Source of the DNA: Branchiostoma floridae
Taxonomy: Eukaryota > Chordata > Leptocardii > Amphioxiformes > Branchiostomatidae
Assembly (NCBI RefSeq): GCF_000003815.2
Contig: NC_049980.1
Span: forward strand, 15,077,412-15,141,411
DNA length: 64,000 nt
Reading direction: 5' to 3'
Below the pieces are notes generated by a model that did not search any database, was not told the DNA's origin, and was given only the letters and a program-made list of their open reading frames with translations. Position numbers and translations under genes: made by a program. Below, in pieces: positions 45,966 through 59,721 of the stretch (the first letter of the stretch is position 1; each line of letters opens with the position of its first letter).

Positions 45966-48697
45966 TTTACATCATTAACCCGAACGGCGCATCCCTGTCT
46001 TGTATACAGCTCGAATAAAGGGTAAGATATCCCGTAAATGTGTTTGGCTAAACGCGCCGGAGTTTGACCCCCCCAGCCTTTGAAGTTCCGAATGCACGGC
46101 GAACCCCAGGCGCTAGACCATTGACCGGTTTTGAGACAGGTGAAATCTCATCCAAATTGCTTTATTGTTTACAGTTGTTCAAGGAGAGAGTGTGCTGCCG
46201 TTTCAGCAGTTATGTGTTCAGAATACAATATTGCAAGTCTCAAGTCTCAATTTTACTTAACGTAATTTGTCAGTGTCACTCTTCTATTTCAGTATTTGGT
46301 TAACCCCCAATAATCTCCTTCTACAAACATAAAGGCAGTCTAAGTTCTCATTCATGTCAGAAAGCCTTTACAGAAAGAACAGTCCAGAATAGCGCTGTTT
46401 CGTCACCCCGATGACAACGTCTGCGTGCTTCTGTGACATATAATCAGTAGTTGTCAGCTCCCGGTCGGGAACATGTCGGAAATTAGTGGAATATGGAATG
46501 GCCACAAAGCTTAATCCTGTTCACCCAAATTACTACTCAATTCAGATCAAACGTAGCTCAAAGTGTTTTGTTAAAGTAGGACAATCAATTACCGTTGGCC
46601 ACAAGGAAACGTTTGATAGACAAGAGCTCGAAAATCTCATATTTTCGTAAGAGCTTCTCACATACCATGTTTGATTATGTAAATGTGGTTCTGACTAACA
46701 TTACATATCATTTGATGACACTCTATCACTCTACGGTGAACGTGAGATATGAAAAATATGTGTCTGAGAAAACACAAGGAGACAATTGACAAAACAGACC
46801 AGAAATTCAGATTAATAGCCTCTTTCACTGACCACGTAATCCGGATTGTCTGTCAGGGAGGGACAAATGACCTATTCTATCAACTCTAAACTCTACTTCC
46901 TGTTTCTCTAGCATCTCTTCTCTTTTGGTCTTCACTTTTTGTCACTGTGAGTTGTTTCTATGTATACAAATGTATGGGAATTATTGCGAAAAAACGGCAA
47001 ATAGACACACGTGTACCAAAACTAATTAGTTAATCCCTCCGTATACACAGGTGATCAGTACACTTTGGTCTTGACTTTTTTTCTGCGTGAGACCAAAGGC
47101 ATGGTAATTTTCAGGTACTTACGACTTAGAGATTTGGTGCACCTAACAGACCTCTAATCTTGAATTACCACTGCTTGTCTATAATGCATATCTGCCTCAC
47201 TGTATCAGATTGGTTAGTCTATGACGCAGAAATGTCAGAGGCGGTTTTAGTAAGTTTGGAAATGCTCTTACGAACCTCGTGGCTCTCCGAGCCGGTGTGT
47301 CATGACCCATAATCCTGTGGGCCGGCACAGTAGGGTATCTCCCGTGTAGCCTCAAGTAAGAGTCCAATCGAAGGGCGAATATCTCATTTGAAAGTCTACT
47401 TAGAAGGTTTTCCACCCACTTGTTGCTCTCTCGAGGAATTGAGGAAGTTTTCAGATTCTTCTCTTGACTCAATGTCCATCAAACCTAACAATATACGAAA
47501 GTTTCAATTGAAGTCTCTGTTGCCCTCGAGCGTATAGTTTTCTCAGGGGGTGCATGGTTGGTCAGATCACCAAAACATCAATTTGAATTTTATACACCGT
47601 TGAACATGGTTTACTCTGGGACGTCATTCTGATGGAAAAAGTTGCTGTGCTCGGAACGCAAACTGTGATAACCTGTAAAATAATTGTTATAATGGTTTGA
47701 ATGCTCTACAATTGAAATGAGTGACAGCTTCTGATCGAGTTGAACTTCAATGGCACAAAATTGACTGCGCCATTGTCGCCCGGTCATAAGATGGTTTGAT
47801 GATCTGGCAAATGACAGTTGTCTGATTGTTTATGTGGGGGACATGTCATTTTCCGTTCAGGGGGCTGCTTGGTTTATATGCGCGTCAGCGCGCGACGGAC
47901 AACAAGGTCACGGTTTCTGAAACAACTATTGGTGTGGAATGGATGAGTAGGGGACTGACAAATCCACTTTTTACGTGAACAGTCATGAGAAGTCAAATGT
48001 AGCAGTAAGAATATGCGATTCAAGGATTACTTTGTCTGTAAGAATACTGCAGGTAGCGGCATTGCTCCAGTGGGGTGTGGAAATGCGCCGTACTCTAAAT
48101 GCGAGCAAACCACTTTAACCACAGCAAACGGGCAATCTTCCAGGCAATCAATCAAAGGCAGAGCATTATTCACGCTCCTATTGATACTTGAGCCGAGGAG
48201 CAATGCGTGGACAAAGATAGATAGGTGGACTACTGACGCAGTCACCATGTTCATGAGGCATTCCTCATAGAAGGTCAGAACATGACCGGTGAACCGCACG
48301 GAACCGTTGGTTTCTCAGACCACGGTTGAAGGTTATATCAGGTGTGTGTGTTAAATGTCGCTCGGATGTATGTCAAGGATGTTTTCAACCTTTGCTGTCG
48401 CCGTCTGAGCCCTGATGCAATTTTATGATAAATCTAGAGAGAGAGAATATATATATATAGATGTCAACTACTTCTCATTATGATGTCATATGTTGATGTG
48501 AAGATATTTGTCTATCAGAACATCGATATCGGCCCTGCGTTTTGGTTGCATACATGTCCAGAAATGGGTGAAATGTACGAAGTTTGGATCAGCCTACGTC
48601 ACACGTAATTTCCGACAACTTCTAGCTTCCGACAACTTCCGACAACCGCTGTCGGCAAAGTTCGGGAAACGTCGACAATTATCTGTGACGTAGCTAC
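45966..48697. other. Intergenic, no gene seen
   Basis: Frames such as 47197-47472 (minus) and 48013-48270 (plus, with ATG) show no domain. A short GA/TA run lies at 48438-48460. Confidence 0.45.
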
Positions 48698-48945
48698 GCT
48701 AAGTTCGTACATGGGGCGGACCTAATGTACGATGTACGATGTTCGAAGTTAATATGTTTTCTACTTTGTGGGTTTTGCTAAGTTCGTACATGGGGCGGAC
48801 CTAATGTACGATGTACGATGTTCGAAGTTAAGATTTTTCTATTTTGTGGGTTATGCTAAGTTCGTACATGGGGCGGACCTAATGTACGATGTACGATGTA
48901 CGAAGTTAAGATATTTTGATTATGCTGTGGGTTATGCTAACTCTG
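48698..48945 (+). repeat. Minisatellite A, three ~79-bp units
   Basis: Units begin at 48698, 48777 and 48855 with GCTAAGTTCGTACATGGGGC and contain two copies of GTACGAT, then a short T-rich tail ending in GTGGGTT. Unit lengths are 79, 78 and 81 bp. The reverse complement of the array at 49065-49463 matches the core of this unit. Confidence 0.9.
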
Positions 48946-49064
48946 TACGCAGCATTTTATTCTACTTTCACCTGTCGCACATGGTAAATGTGAAACATGT
49001 AGAATAACGATGTTTTGTCTGAAAATAATAAAAATGCAACATGCATCTCGAACATTGTGTACGT

Positions 49065-49463
49065 ACATCAACCCTGCCCCTCTGTACTAAGTTAGATTTT
49101 TTAAGTTCGTACATCGTACATCGTACACCAACCCTGCCCCTATGTACTAAGTTGGATATTTTAAGTTCGTACATCGTACATCGTACATCAACCCTGCCCC
49201 TCTGTACTAAGTTAGATTTTTTAAGTTCGTACATCGTACATCGTACATCAACCCTGCCCCTCTGTACTAAGTTAGATTTTTTAAGTTCGTACATCGTACA
49301 TCGTACATCAACCCTGCCCCTCTGTACTAAGTTAGATTTTTTAAGTTCGTACATCGTACATCGTACATCAACCCTGCCCCTCTGTACTAAGTTAGATTTT
49401 TTAAGTTCGTACATCGTACATCGTACATCGTACACCAACCCTGCCTACCTGTACAAAGTTAGA
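49065..49463 (-). repeat. Minisatellite B, six 60-bp units, inverted relative to A
   Basis: The unit, read on the plus strand, is TCTGTACTAAGTTAGATTTT, then TTAAGTTCGTACATCGTACA, then TCGTACATCAACCCTGCCCC, 60 bp exactly, six times with one or two changes and a degenerate last copy. Because 60 is divisible by three, both strands stay open for 140-156 codons with a 20-residue period. This is not evidence of a gene. Confidence 0.95.
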
Positions 49464-50653
49464 TGACGTCACTTAAAACTTCCGAAGTTTACCGATTACG
49501 GTCTATATCTACCTTTAACTTCGTACAAGTTCGTACAAGTTCGTACACACTAACTTCGTACAATTACCCCTTTTCTGGACATACCTCTTTTGGTTGAACG
49601 TGTTGTAGATTTTGCACGGACCAACAAAAATGGCTCTCCCATACAAGCATTACTTACAGTTTTTTATGCTTGATGATGCTGATGATTACAATATATAGCT
49701 GGCAAAACTATTCGTTCAAATGTACTGTTGTCTCTAATGTTCACTACTCTAGAACGTACTCAATGTACGGCATGCACGTACTCAACAGCAGTAAAAGTAA
49801 GGTACGGTGCATTGAAAGACGTTTGTCTTTCTGAAATTTCTGAATTCACCAGTACAAAATGTTCTAAGTAGTAACTCCCAACTGAGGCCTTTGAAGACCC
49901 GGTATTTCAAACATGGTTGCATGTTATGGAAGTGCGAGTTTTGAACAACTGGTTTTAACGTATTGATCTAGAAAACCAATTACCTTCTTTCATGGGCAGA
50001 GCCCTGCATCGGAAGATGTCATGAAATTTACAATTCTTTGAAATACCGATGCTCCTGAACGGCCAATCAATGGTCTCAAAGCAACTTACCATGTAGATAA
50101 TTTTGATTGTTTTGATACTATTGCTATTTATTATTCACTTTATATGACTGTATGAATGCTCAATGCAATCCAACTCACCTTGCAAAGCTTTAAAACTTTG
50201 TTACACCCACTGACGAGATTAGGTTTGACAGACGCTGAGTGCTCACAACAAATTAAGTCAGCGTGCAGTCTTATCAACCCTTTCCAAGTTCATTAAGGCT
50301 ACATAGATACATCCTTATCCCATAAGGATCAATAGTATCAACCCAGAAGCCTGACTCCTGCTCTGTGTTGTTGCAAGTCAAATCAAGTCAAAGACCTCTG
50401 CTCGACTGTCAGTGGTAAAGCTTTGTATATCAGACGTCACCTTTCCTAGATCCTCCGCACGTACGGGTTTGTGTATAGCCCCGAGGAAAACTACTTGTCA
50501 ATAAACGCCTTACCACCTACGCATCAATGTCAGCACACGTGCAGATCAGCCTGATTCAAGTACTAAGAACTTATTGACTAACCCTAATCAGACACCTGCG
50601 TAAGAATTCATGTTTGATAAGTTTTAAGCCTTTACTTCCTCCGTTCATGACAA
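49464..50653. other. Intergenic, no gene seen
   Basis: It starts with a short run of TTCGTACAAG units left over from the minisatellite region (49518-49560). Nothing else was recognised. Confidence 0.5.
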
Positions 50654-50850
50654 TAAGGCTCATTTCCACTAGACGGGGACGGCTTAGCGACCTTACAGTG
50701 AGCAAATTTGCGTTCATGCTACCATTGTCTTCATAATTGGAGTATGATACAAAATGCTAAAGTCTAATTTCAAAAACAACTAAACACTCAAAACGTAAAA
50801 ACATTGTTTCTTTATGTATGAAATTAGTTGAGCGACTTGTCAAATTTTTA
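50654..50850. mobile_element. MITE family 1, copy G (left end intact)
   Basis: The left end AAGGCTCATTTCCACTAGAC is the clearest left terminus of the family and matches the reverse of copy D's right end. The interior has TTCATAATTGGAGTATGATAC, as in copy C. The right end has decayed. Confidence 0.7.
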
Positions 50851-53800
50851 ATCGAAAAAAGAGTGTATATAAGATATAAAAGCAGGCCTATCTAGTGTCT
50901 GTATAGACTATGAGCCCCTGCAGGTTTGAATTTTATTCATTGCTGATCTTTCAAGGCTAAACAGTTTATTATCGACTTACTAACTTCGTTGTCTAAGACC
51001 TTTAACTAAAGCCCAGGCTTTCAGTTCCACTTATGATCACCGTCTACGCAAAATGTCAAAGGTGGATTGTGTGCCCTACTTCATAAGCTGTGCGGCCTTG
51101 GTCCTTTACAGGAGTGAACAGGTAGATTTAGAAAGGAGCTTGCCTAGTTATGGCCAAGAGTCCTAGATACATCACAAAAGGCTACGAAATCACTAAATCT
51201 CATCTATAGTAAATTGTGCTGAGTCTGTACACAGAAACATCCAGTAGCATTATCATCAAAGCACAGGGGAGACGGCTTTTATCGGGAAACTGGATTGACC
51301 GTGTCGGGGGTACCATGCCGGCACACCGGTGTACAAATGCAATTAAAATCCTTTCTTCTGTAATTCTATGAAGATCAAAAACTAGGTCAGTTGGCCGTTT
51401 ATGTTGTTAATTGTAAACTGTACATAGTATGTAAATATAATTAGTACATATGAGTAGAATACGAACTACACAGAACGACCTGCCACGCCTAACTTATGCA
51501 CATCTAGCCGCGAACATTGTTCAGCTACTGTACGATACTCGATACTGAGTTCTAGAGAAAATGATTTTGAACACCTAAAGACTGGGTTGAAAACTCTGCT
51601 ACTTGAAAGCATGACTGTTCTTGTTCTTATCTCTCATAACCTCAATTGGCATGGTACATCCACCAATTCATTTACTAGCCACCTTATGTGCTGATGCTGC
51701 ATCACTTCACTAGACTGTTTTGAGGTACGTTTTGAGCGATAACTGATACTTTTCATTTTGGTAGCATTGATGAACGACTGATTCATCCGCGGGCTCGGCA
51801 TGAGAAGGTTGGGAACATTTATTAGGGTACCAGTGCAGGATTGAAATATGGAACTGCGTACACAAAGCATATAACTCATTGCAGGCGTTTCTACACGCGT
51901 ATGAAGGTCTCGATCATGAAGGTCTCGATCATGAAATGGTCCCTCATACAATCTACGTAGCGTCATCAGGAATGGTGAATTTGTGTAAAAATCATCAAAT
52001 GTTCCTTTTTATCTCACAATGCCGAAGTCCCAACTAATACCACCAAGCACATGATAACGTACTGTTACCTTGAACTTCATCTAAATACTTTTAAGTCGTT
52101 AAAACATCTAGAAGGACATCTGTGCGTAATGTGATGTTATCGTGCACGGGCGAAGGTAGGGACTGAAAAGAAAGAAAATTACATTATTCTATCTGGAAGA
52201 GGATCTCTCTAAACTTCTAGACTCTCATGACTTAATTTCATTTTCCATATTACTTATATAACAAATTTCACTTCAAAATTCACCGTGTTATTGCTTCATC
52301 TTCAACGTGACGAAGCAAGGTGAGGGTAATAGCAAATTTGTAAAGAAATGGGCTCTCATTGGTGTCTGTCGGCGAATCACGTGACAGATGAATGAAAGAT
52401 GCAATCGACTTACTTTGCATGGCGAGCGCTGCGTGGGTTTTAAAGCCAGCCTGCGCGTCTAATAATCAGATGAGGCGTACTTCTTGGTGAGAAAGGTTAG
52501 TACATTTTTTATGTTACTGTTCTATACGACTGACAATATGAGCCATATTTCTGGGCAGGGAAACACACACCTTGTTTGAATTGTACATATGTCTGCAATG
52601 GGGTAAGAACTGGTAATATTATGATAAACCAGCGCTTGCAATGTTTTAAAGCCGGCATAACTTGATACAAAGGTGCTTGTATCGCTTCCACGGGTGGTCA
52701 GAGATACAAAGCACTGCATTCCTGTACAATAATACCAGTTGAAAGAGTGCTACCGGTATATGGCACGTAGCACGCGTAAAAGGCAACACGCACACGCCTT
52801 CCCCGAAAGGTGTGATTTCAAAATGATTCGACATTGGAGACTCGGGTTAAATTGAATGTACGTGCTTTTTTCGTGTCGATATCGTCGACAATTAATCTAT
52901 CTGTTTAAATGAACGAGGTTTATTCTATTCACTTCGTGATTTCTGTCTTTTCAACCCTCTCAATGTGATTATATGATTACCAGCACATGTCCGCCTTCTT
53001 AATAACTGGATCCGGAGGTAGCGAAAATAAATTCATCCTTTGTTGCATGGTAAATTCCCGGTTATTTGTGCCTGGTGTTGCTGGTGATACTGAGTTCTAG
53101 CTAATTATGTCCGGGTACCATTCCCTTGACACTCAGCATCATTATATTTATTTCACGTTCGTTTCTACAAGGTTTTCGCAGTTTATCCTGTGCGGAATGC
53201 TAATGCCCTAATACTACACGTTCAGCTAATGGTGGCTATTAATCCTCTGGTATAAATCGCCCAAACAACACACAAAGTCGTCCTATATGAGTTCTAGACT
53301 AGTGTAGCTGTTATTACTTGATATGGAAAATGACTCCCATTCCTCGCTTGTCCCGAAACCCGAAGGCCCACTTGCACTGTTCATTAAGATGCCGAGTCAT
53401 ATTGAAGGGTACACTGTCGCAAGGGTTGAATTGCCTGTAACGTTAAAATAATAAAGGCACAGACAAGCCCAACCTATGTAGAGCCATGTTGAGATTATCA
53501 GTGAAGGTAATATTGTAATCTTCCTTACCAACTGACGGTCGCAACAGGAAATCTATACGAAGTAAAACTTTTTTCGTACCATGTCCAGAAGAACCTATGA
53601 GAGACAAGTATTCTGTCGTAGAAATCGTACAGTACCCACACGAGGTGATCATCTCAATGTATGTTGGGCTAAATTGTTTAAAATGGCAGTTTGGTGGCGT
53701 TAAAAGTCTGGATATATCCACCTTGTATCTTCTTTGGTTGTTGTCGCTAGCTTACAGACACGGTATAGTTGGATGAATATCTCAAGTTCCACAGTTAAGG

Positions 53801-53879
53801 CGGGTCCGGTCACATATGTCGTACGATCGTCGTACGATCACAAACTGAGTATTCTTGGGATAACTGTGCGTCTGTCTTG
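50851..53879. other. Intergenic, no gene seen
   Basis: A 110-codon minus-strand frame from ATG at 51966 has no domain; it includes a 16-bp direct duplication (GAAGGTCTCGATCAT) at 51902-51932. No exon was recognised. Confidence 0.4.
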
Positions 53880-53990
53880 TAAAATCCATCTGTCTTGTTA
53901 CGGAAAAGGCTGTCTTAGACCCTTGTAGGTGATTGGTTCTGCCAAAGCCTACTTAAGTATTATACGACATCAAAATGGCACGACAAATTA
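53880..53990 (+). repeat. Direct duplication, copy 1
   Basis: CTGTCTTGTTACGGAAAAGG, then GGCTGTCTT, a GATTGGTTCTGCCAAAGCC segment and GACATCAAAATGG align with 54815-54925 in the same orientation at roughly two-thirds identity by eye. Confidence 0.55.
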
Positions 53991-54814
53991 AAACCAGTGT
54001 AACTACGCCATAAGTCACTTCGAGACCGACAACGTTTTTTTTTCTGTAGCTTCTTATGACGTCTGAAGATCGTTTTTCACATATCAATAATTCTACATCC
54101 GACGCGTTGGAAACATTTACGAGTGCTGAGTCCATTCGGGCACAGTTCAATGCCAAGTGGTGGATAATTTTCGAGAGGCCTCCCTACATTAACGCTGTAT
54201 GCTCCGCAAATTGACATAAGCCAATGATAAACAATGTAACATAGATTTGCCAACTGACATTTGGAACCTAGAACCTTACCCAAATATTTGCCCTAATGAG
54301 TGCATTAGATGTTTAGGAAAAGCTACATACAGGTAGACATGAAACATTGGGCAGCAAGATTAGCCTAGTTCATCTCGCTTCAACTCCAGACGAACCGTAC
54401 GAGCCTGCTGTTGTTCATCGTCGTTGTTTGAGACGTGAAAGTTGCGTCGTGACTTCTGAGAGATTATCAAGGTATGTAGCAAGGCCTCTGCTTACTCATT
54501 GTCCACAGTCTGCCACATAACAAAATTAGTATACTGCAGTCACGAGTAACGTTCCATTATGAATTCATGTCTAGGGCGAAATCTAAATTGTAGCTGTGGT
54601 TGTAGGCTACTCATGTACGTGAAAAACAATGTGATGAAATATCCAAGGAAGATAATTTGCAGTGAAGGTTTGAACTAATTGCAAAGGTCTGCGTGGACTT
54701 TTGTGCCCTGAGAAAGAGCCACCTCTGGTAGAACTTGACCCCCTGCAGTGCTGTAACTAGATAGACGTACGATAAAAAACAGAGGCGCTGTTGGTATAGC
54801 CGTGTATGTATGGT

Positions 54815-54925
54815 ACAAAATTCAGATGTCTTGTTACGAAAAGGGCTATCGTACACTTTTGTCAGCGGTTGGTTTCGTCACAGCCTGCTTGAAAATTCTG
54901 AGACATCAAAATTGTATGACGTCCA
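54815..54925 (+). repeat. Direct duplication, copy 2
   Basis: GATGTCTTGTTACGAAAAGG, GGTTGGTTTCGTCACAGCC and GACATCAAAATTG follow the same order as 53880-53990, about 0.94 kb upstream. Confidence 0.55.
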
Positions 54926-55298
54926 ACAAGAGGGACAATAAGAGGGACCGTGTGGCATTCTATGTTTTGATTACAAAAACCCCTAACGTTAACCGTGTTA
55001 AATATTAAGACATACCTCTAGGACATCAAATGTACAATGCCACACAGATTGTTCTGTCTAGAACGTGTGACCCGCACAAATCGCCTTACGTGCCTAGCAC
55101 AATGCCATGTGGCCTCTCTTGACCATATCTCAATGTAATCAAGGCGGTAACCATTAAGAATAGTTTACTTTACTGTGAGGATTATGAAGTATGTCCCTAT
55201 CTTGATCGAACAATGAATGTTTAACCCAGTTTACAAGCGATGTGGGGATACGTGCGGTAGGCGATGTGTGTAAGTCATGCTAACGTTAAAGTTGGATG

Positions 55299-55500
55299 TG
55301 CCTGTAGCTCAGATGGTAGCAGCCTCACAGCTGAACTCCTGGTTCTAAAATAGTTGGTACCTGGGAGACTCCAGTTCAATCCTGGGTAGGGCTTCTCGGT
55401 TGGTGCTGCACCCGTCTTCTATACATGTATTTCGGAATGGACGTAAATGGGGGTCCTATGAATGAGAATGTGCCTCGACCATGTAAGAAGAATGGGGTAG
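55299..55500 (+). mobile_element. tRNA-derived SINE, third type
   Basis: TGCCTGTAGCTCAGATGGTA is a good pol III A-box region and CCAGTTCAATCCTGG a B-box region. The 50 bp between them is too long for an ordinary tRNA and no anticodon stem is clear, so this is a SINE or tRNA pseudogene. A unique tail of about 110 bp follows. Confidence 0.6.
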
Positions 55501-55982
55501 GTAAAAATGAAAATATGCCCTGCTACTGAAACAGCACGGAAAAGTTGCTACCCTAGGTTCCAATAGGCACCAGAAAATGATTAAAGAACGTTGGATACGT
55601 TGGATAGGGAACACTTGTAAGGCTCTTAACAGCAATATGAGAGTGGAAAAAACTCCTTTCCTAATTCAGCTCTATCAATTTTCCATATAACATTTATTGG
55701 AATCTCAGAATTCGATCAGAATTCGATCACTTCTTTCCAAGATTCAATTACTTACAAAAATCATGGTAATAACCTCATCATGGAGCCCTCACCATCTACC
55801 CACACGCGCATAAAGCCTCCTTTAATACCAGAGATGATCATTACGTGGTAGTCACGACTGCAATGGACATGTAAATGTCAAGGATTCTTACCAACCAGAG
55901 ATAATGATGTTCACAAAATGAGGTTGATTGATCCACAAGGACAAGATTCCTTGAGAAGTCAGAGTACATGTAAGTGTGGACT

Positions 55983-56136
55983 NNNNNNNNNNNNNNNNNN
56001 NNNNNNNNNNNNNNNNNNNNNNNNNNNNNNNNNNNNNNNNNNNNNNNNNNNNNNNNNNNNNNNNNNNNNNNNNNNNNNNNNNNNNNNNNNNNNNNNNNNN
56101 NNNNNNNNNNNNNNNNNNNNNNNNNNNNNNNNNNNN
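55983..56136. other. Assembly gap, 154 N
   Basis: Unsequenced; the frames through it are meaningless. Confidence 0.99.
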
Positions 56137-56681
56137 CGCCTCCCCATAAACATATATTGTACAGATTTTAAGTACATTTTACCGGCAAAATGAAGGCGTT
56201 TGCTTTCATGAACAGATCATACAAAGGATCATACAAACGGAAGATTTTTTCTAAGATTGATTGATTGATTATATTTTCCCTGAAAGATTATAAACAGCAA
56301 CAAATTACAGAAACTTACATCAATACAAGGATGCCAAAGCAGTGTCTGTTAGCCTACCTGTGGGGAAAATTGGATTGGCTCGGAACAAATGTACTCAGGT
56401 TATTTACAAGTACATGGTTTTATAAACACATAGGTAAGGCACAATTTGTGAACTTCAGAAGTGACATTACAGGCTGTTTTGTTGGCAACAATGACATTCC
56501 TTCTAATACACAAAGTAATATTTCCAGGCGCCAGAGAGGAATATGCGCTAGTTAGATTTTCGATCTTTGCTGTATGTGCGCGAATTGATTTTGAGGGTTC
56601 AGTGACATGGTGGTGTACTTGTATTCTATATTCAATCATACTTGATCATGAAAGAATTCAATGCTCACAAAAGTCGACAGT

Positions 56682-56770
56682 ACCAAAGAAAGGAGCAATG
56701 ATTCATTTTAGGCGACATCCGCTCACCAAAGAAAGGAGCAATGATTCATTTTAGGCGACATCGGCTCACC
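56682..56770 (+). repeat. Two tandem 43-bp units
   Basis: ACCAAAGAAAGGAGCAATG, ATTCATTTTAGGCGACATC and a GCTC end are repeated at once with a single C/G change, so the duplication is recent. Confidence 0.9.
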
Positions 56771-59297
56771 ACGTTGATTAGAAATGACAAAGGAAAAGGA
56801 CCCATAACTTGAAGCACTGATTAATCATAAAGTCACCCAACGTAACTTAGCAGTTAATCAGTGTGTGAGCTGAGCACGCCCACAGCCAATTACTGTGCTG
56901 CAATAATTATAACAAATGAGGGACTGACTGTGTACATGTGCTCTTCAATTAAAATCAGACAAGAGTAGACCCAGATTAGAAGTGGGTCAGCTTTTGAGAA
57001 TCTCCGTATATCGACGTCAGCGCAGCTGGGCTTAATTCTGTTCAAACCATCACTCTCTAATCAATATAATCATTATCATCTTCTGAAGCACATGTAACTA
57101 ATGAGCGTTAGATTAACCCGTCTGATTTCCAATTTTAGTTAAGTAGAGGTAATGTTGTTTTTCTCACTTCTGTCTGTCTTTTACCTCTAAGTGCATATAT
57201 TACAGCTTCCTGCTCTAAAAATATAATAACCCACCCGTGACGCACGTACGTCTATAAGTTGGCACGTCATAATGAAAGCTATAAAAGTATGAAAACTGCG
57301 GCTCCTAAAGTACTCATCAGAGAATCTCCTAAGTACTCATCAGAGAATGCTACAAAATCTCAGGCAGACGGAATCGTGACCAGGGCTATTTGCCTGTATG
57401 ATCAAGCAACTGTTCGAACATATCTGACACTGACAATGACAGGGACATTCTGAAAGTTTGGCAAGCTAGTGGAGTAGTAAGAACAGCTGCGATGAAGATA
57501 TGTAAATACCCGTACCCTAAAATCACACACGATCTGCTTTCTCCCTTTCAAGGTTAAAATACTGTAGAATACATGCGGGGATTCGGACCAAATTATTCTA
57601 AATCCTGTTCACTTATTGGGTGCAAGCACAGCAGACAACAGACACACCTGCATGTTTAGTAAGACTTTGTGACATCACGTAATGCTTCCAAACATCACTT
57701 AAAACTGATAGTGATACGCCTGGCTTGACAGTTAAATTTTGACACGGGTTAGATTAAGAGGATTATGTGGTGTTAGGATGAACTGTATATGGGGTGAGAA
57801 AAAAGCCTCTGGCCCTGTTAACGTTTGTCTTGTCTATAATGTGCAGAATCTGGGATTACATCCCACGTAGGCGTAGGTGACAGGTGCACAGGGATCACTG
57901 CTTTGTTGTGGTCAGATTAAACCTCGGAAGGACTAAGCTGATATGCTATTGCTTATCAGTACATAATACGTCCACACGTGCTCTGTAACTACATCAAAAT
58001 CCCTCTAGTGAAGGCAGACAGACTTGGTTTGACCTCTGACACAAACCTTTACCTGATCACGTAAAGGCACAATCATGTTTCAGGCTTCCGCGGATTCAAA
58101 ATGAAGAAGTCGGAGAGCGCTGTGTTTCCATGGGCGAGGTCTAGCCGCTAGCCGACCCTTTGTAACGATTCCCAGAAAGTACGTGTACTGATTTACAAGT
58201 CATTCATCTGTCAATCTTATAAGTGGCACCTCCGGGTTCTTCCTGAATAAGGGGAACCTTTCTCGGTGTACATCTTGGTCCATAGCGTAAGACGCGGAAG
58301 CTTAAGGTGCTGAATAATCTATATTGGCAACTTGGAATTTTAGAGCTTTACTCAAGAACGTCCATAATGACCGGTACGCATATTACTGCCGGAAATGCCC
58401 AGGGACTCGACCAACTTGAGATCAAAGAATGGCAGAGTGAAAAGCTTAATATGAGACACTTATTAATGATCTTTACTCGAGTCTCGTTGAGAATGGCAAG
58501 ATTTGTATAGATGCATAAGGATTGTGTGGGAGTTATACTTCCTACATGATAAACCCCAGACCCTACCCGTGACTTACCAGCTTAAGTCGATAATCTCAAC
58601 GTTCATTCTCGCAGATACCGGATAACCATCCCACTGGTTAACCTTCCCGACATGCGGCAGGCAAAGTCACCTTGAACACGCTACGTTGGAATGAATTTAA
58701 CCACTTGATATATCAACAATCAATTGACTACTGTGTCAACGTAGAAATACTTCTGGAATCTTGGACGTCATCTGAAAGTTTAACTCATTTGGTAATATCC
58801 GAACTCCGCTGCGACCAGACCGGAGTTTCATAATGTTAGACAATGAGGGAATTTCATAGATGTAAACAAAAAGAACTTTCTTTTTAATGATAGTCCTTTT
58901 ATTAAGACAAGGGTTACAAAATCCAATTTAAGTCTGATCCAAAAACAAACAAACGTCGGTGATAGTCCGTATGTTCAAACCTGGTGTGCTGCGCCATCAG
59001 GCGGTTTACCGGGCATGTAATAGAAACGATGGGTGACTAATGCAAAGGTGACCTGGACCTCCCGGTACACAAATGCTATTACGCATCAGATTCTACGGCA
59101 AATCGTGTATCTGATTTGGCATTCTGTAAATATTCTGTGACATAGTTAAACATTGTATTTATATTACTTAACGCTCATTAACACTCATATCAGCATGTGA
59201 TGGTAACGAAGGCAGACTGTCAGGGGTAGGACGACAATGTAATATCTAATGTCCTTGGTAAGGGACAGCTTTAATTAGTTTTTTCTTTGGTGCTGGT
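56771..59297. other. Intergenic, no gene seen
   Basis: An imperfect 20-bp tandem (GTACTCATCAGAGAAT) lies at 57312-57347. No exon was recognised. Confidence 0.45.
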
Positions 59298-59312
59298 GGG
59301 GGGGGGGGGGGA
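59298..59312 (+). repeat. Poly-G tract
   Basis: An uninterrupted run of about 14 G about 0.7 kb upstream of the receptor start. Confidence 0.9.
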
Positions 59313-59721
59313 TATAGCAAGCCGAATAGAGCAAATTGTGGCGACAGGATCACTCACATAATCCCCTCTTCGGTCACTTGGATAAAGCAATTTAGCAGAT
59401 AGACCTAGCAAATATGTGGCTCAGGGAGCAAGTTTGGCGTGAAGTAGCTGAACCGTTGATCGGAATCGACTTTGACGCGTGTTCATCCGCAATACAGGGT
59501 AGATTCCTTACCTGCCTCCAGATAAAGAGATTTGATTCACCCTCTTAAGGATTGATTTGTCCGTATATTTTTTTATCTTATGGAGGTTAGTCCAGACCAT
59601 CTGATGTGGTGGACGTGTGAGTTATAAACTGTCTTGTGAATTTTATGATACATTCTTTTTTCAGCCTGTCTTAAGGTTTCTTTTTTGCTGTTATAACATA
59701 AGAATTATTTTCTCCTTCCAG

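Noticed and set aside
48968..49466. 140-156-codon open frames on both strands with a 20-residue repeat
   Set aside because: They are a by-product of the 60-bp minisatellite: the period is a multiple of three, so several frames stay open. The peptides have no independent support.
55299..55386. Functional tRNA gene
   Set aside because: A- and B-box regions are present, but their spacing and the missing anticodon stem fit a SINE or tRNA pseudogene better.
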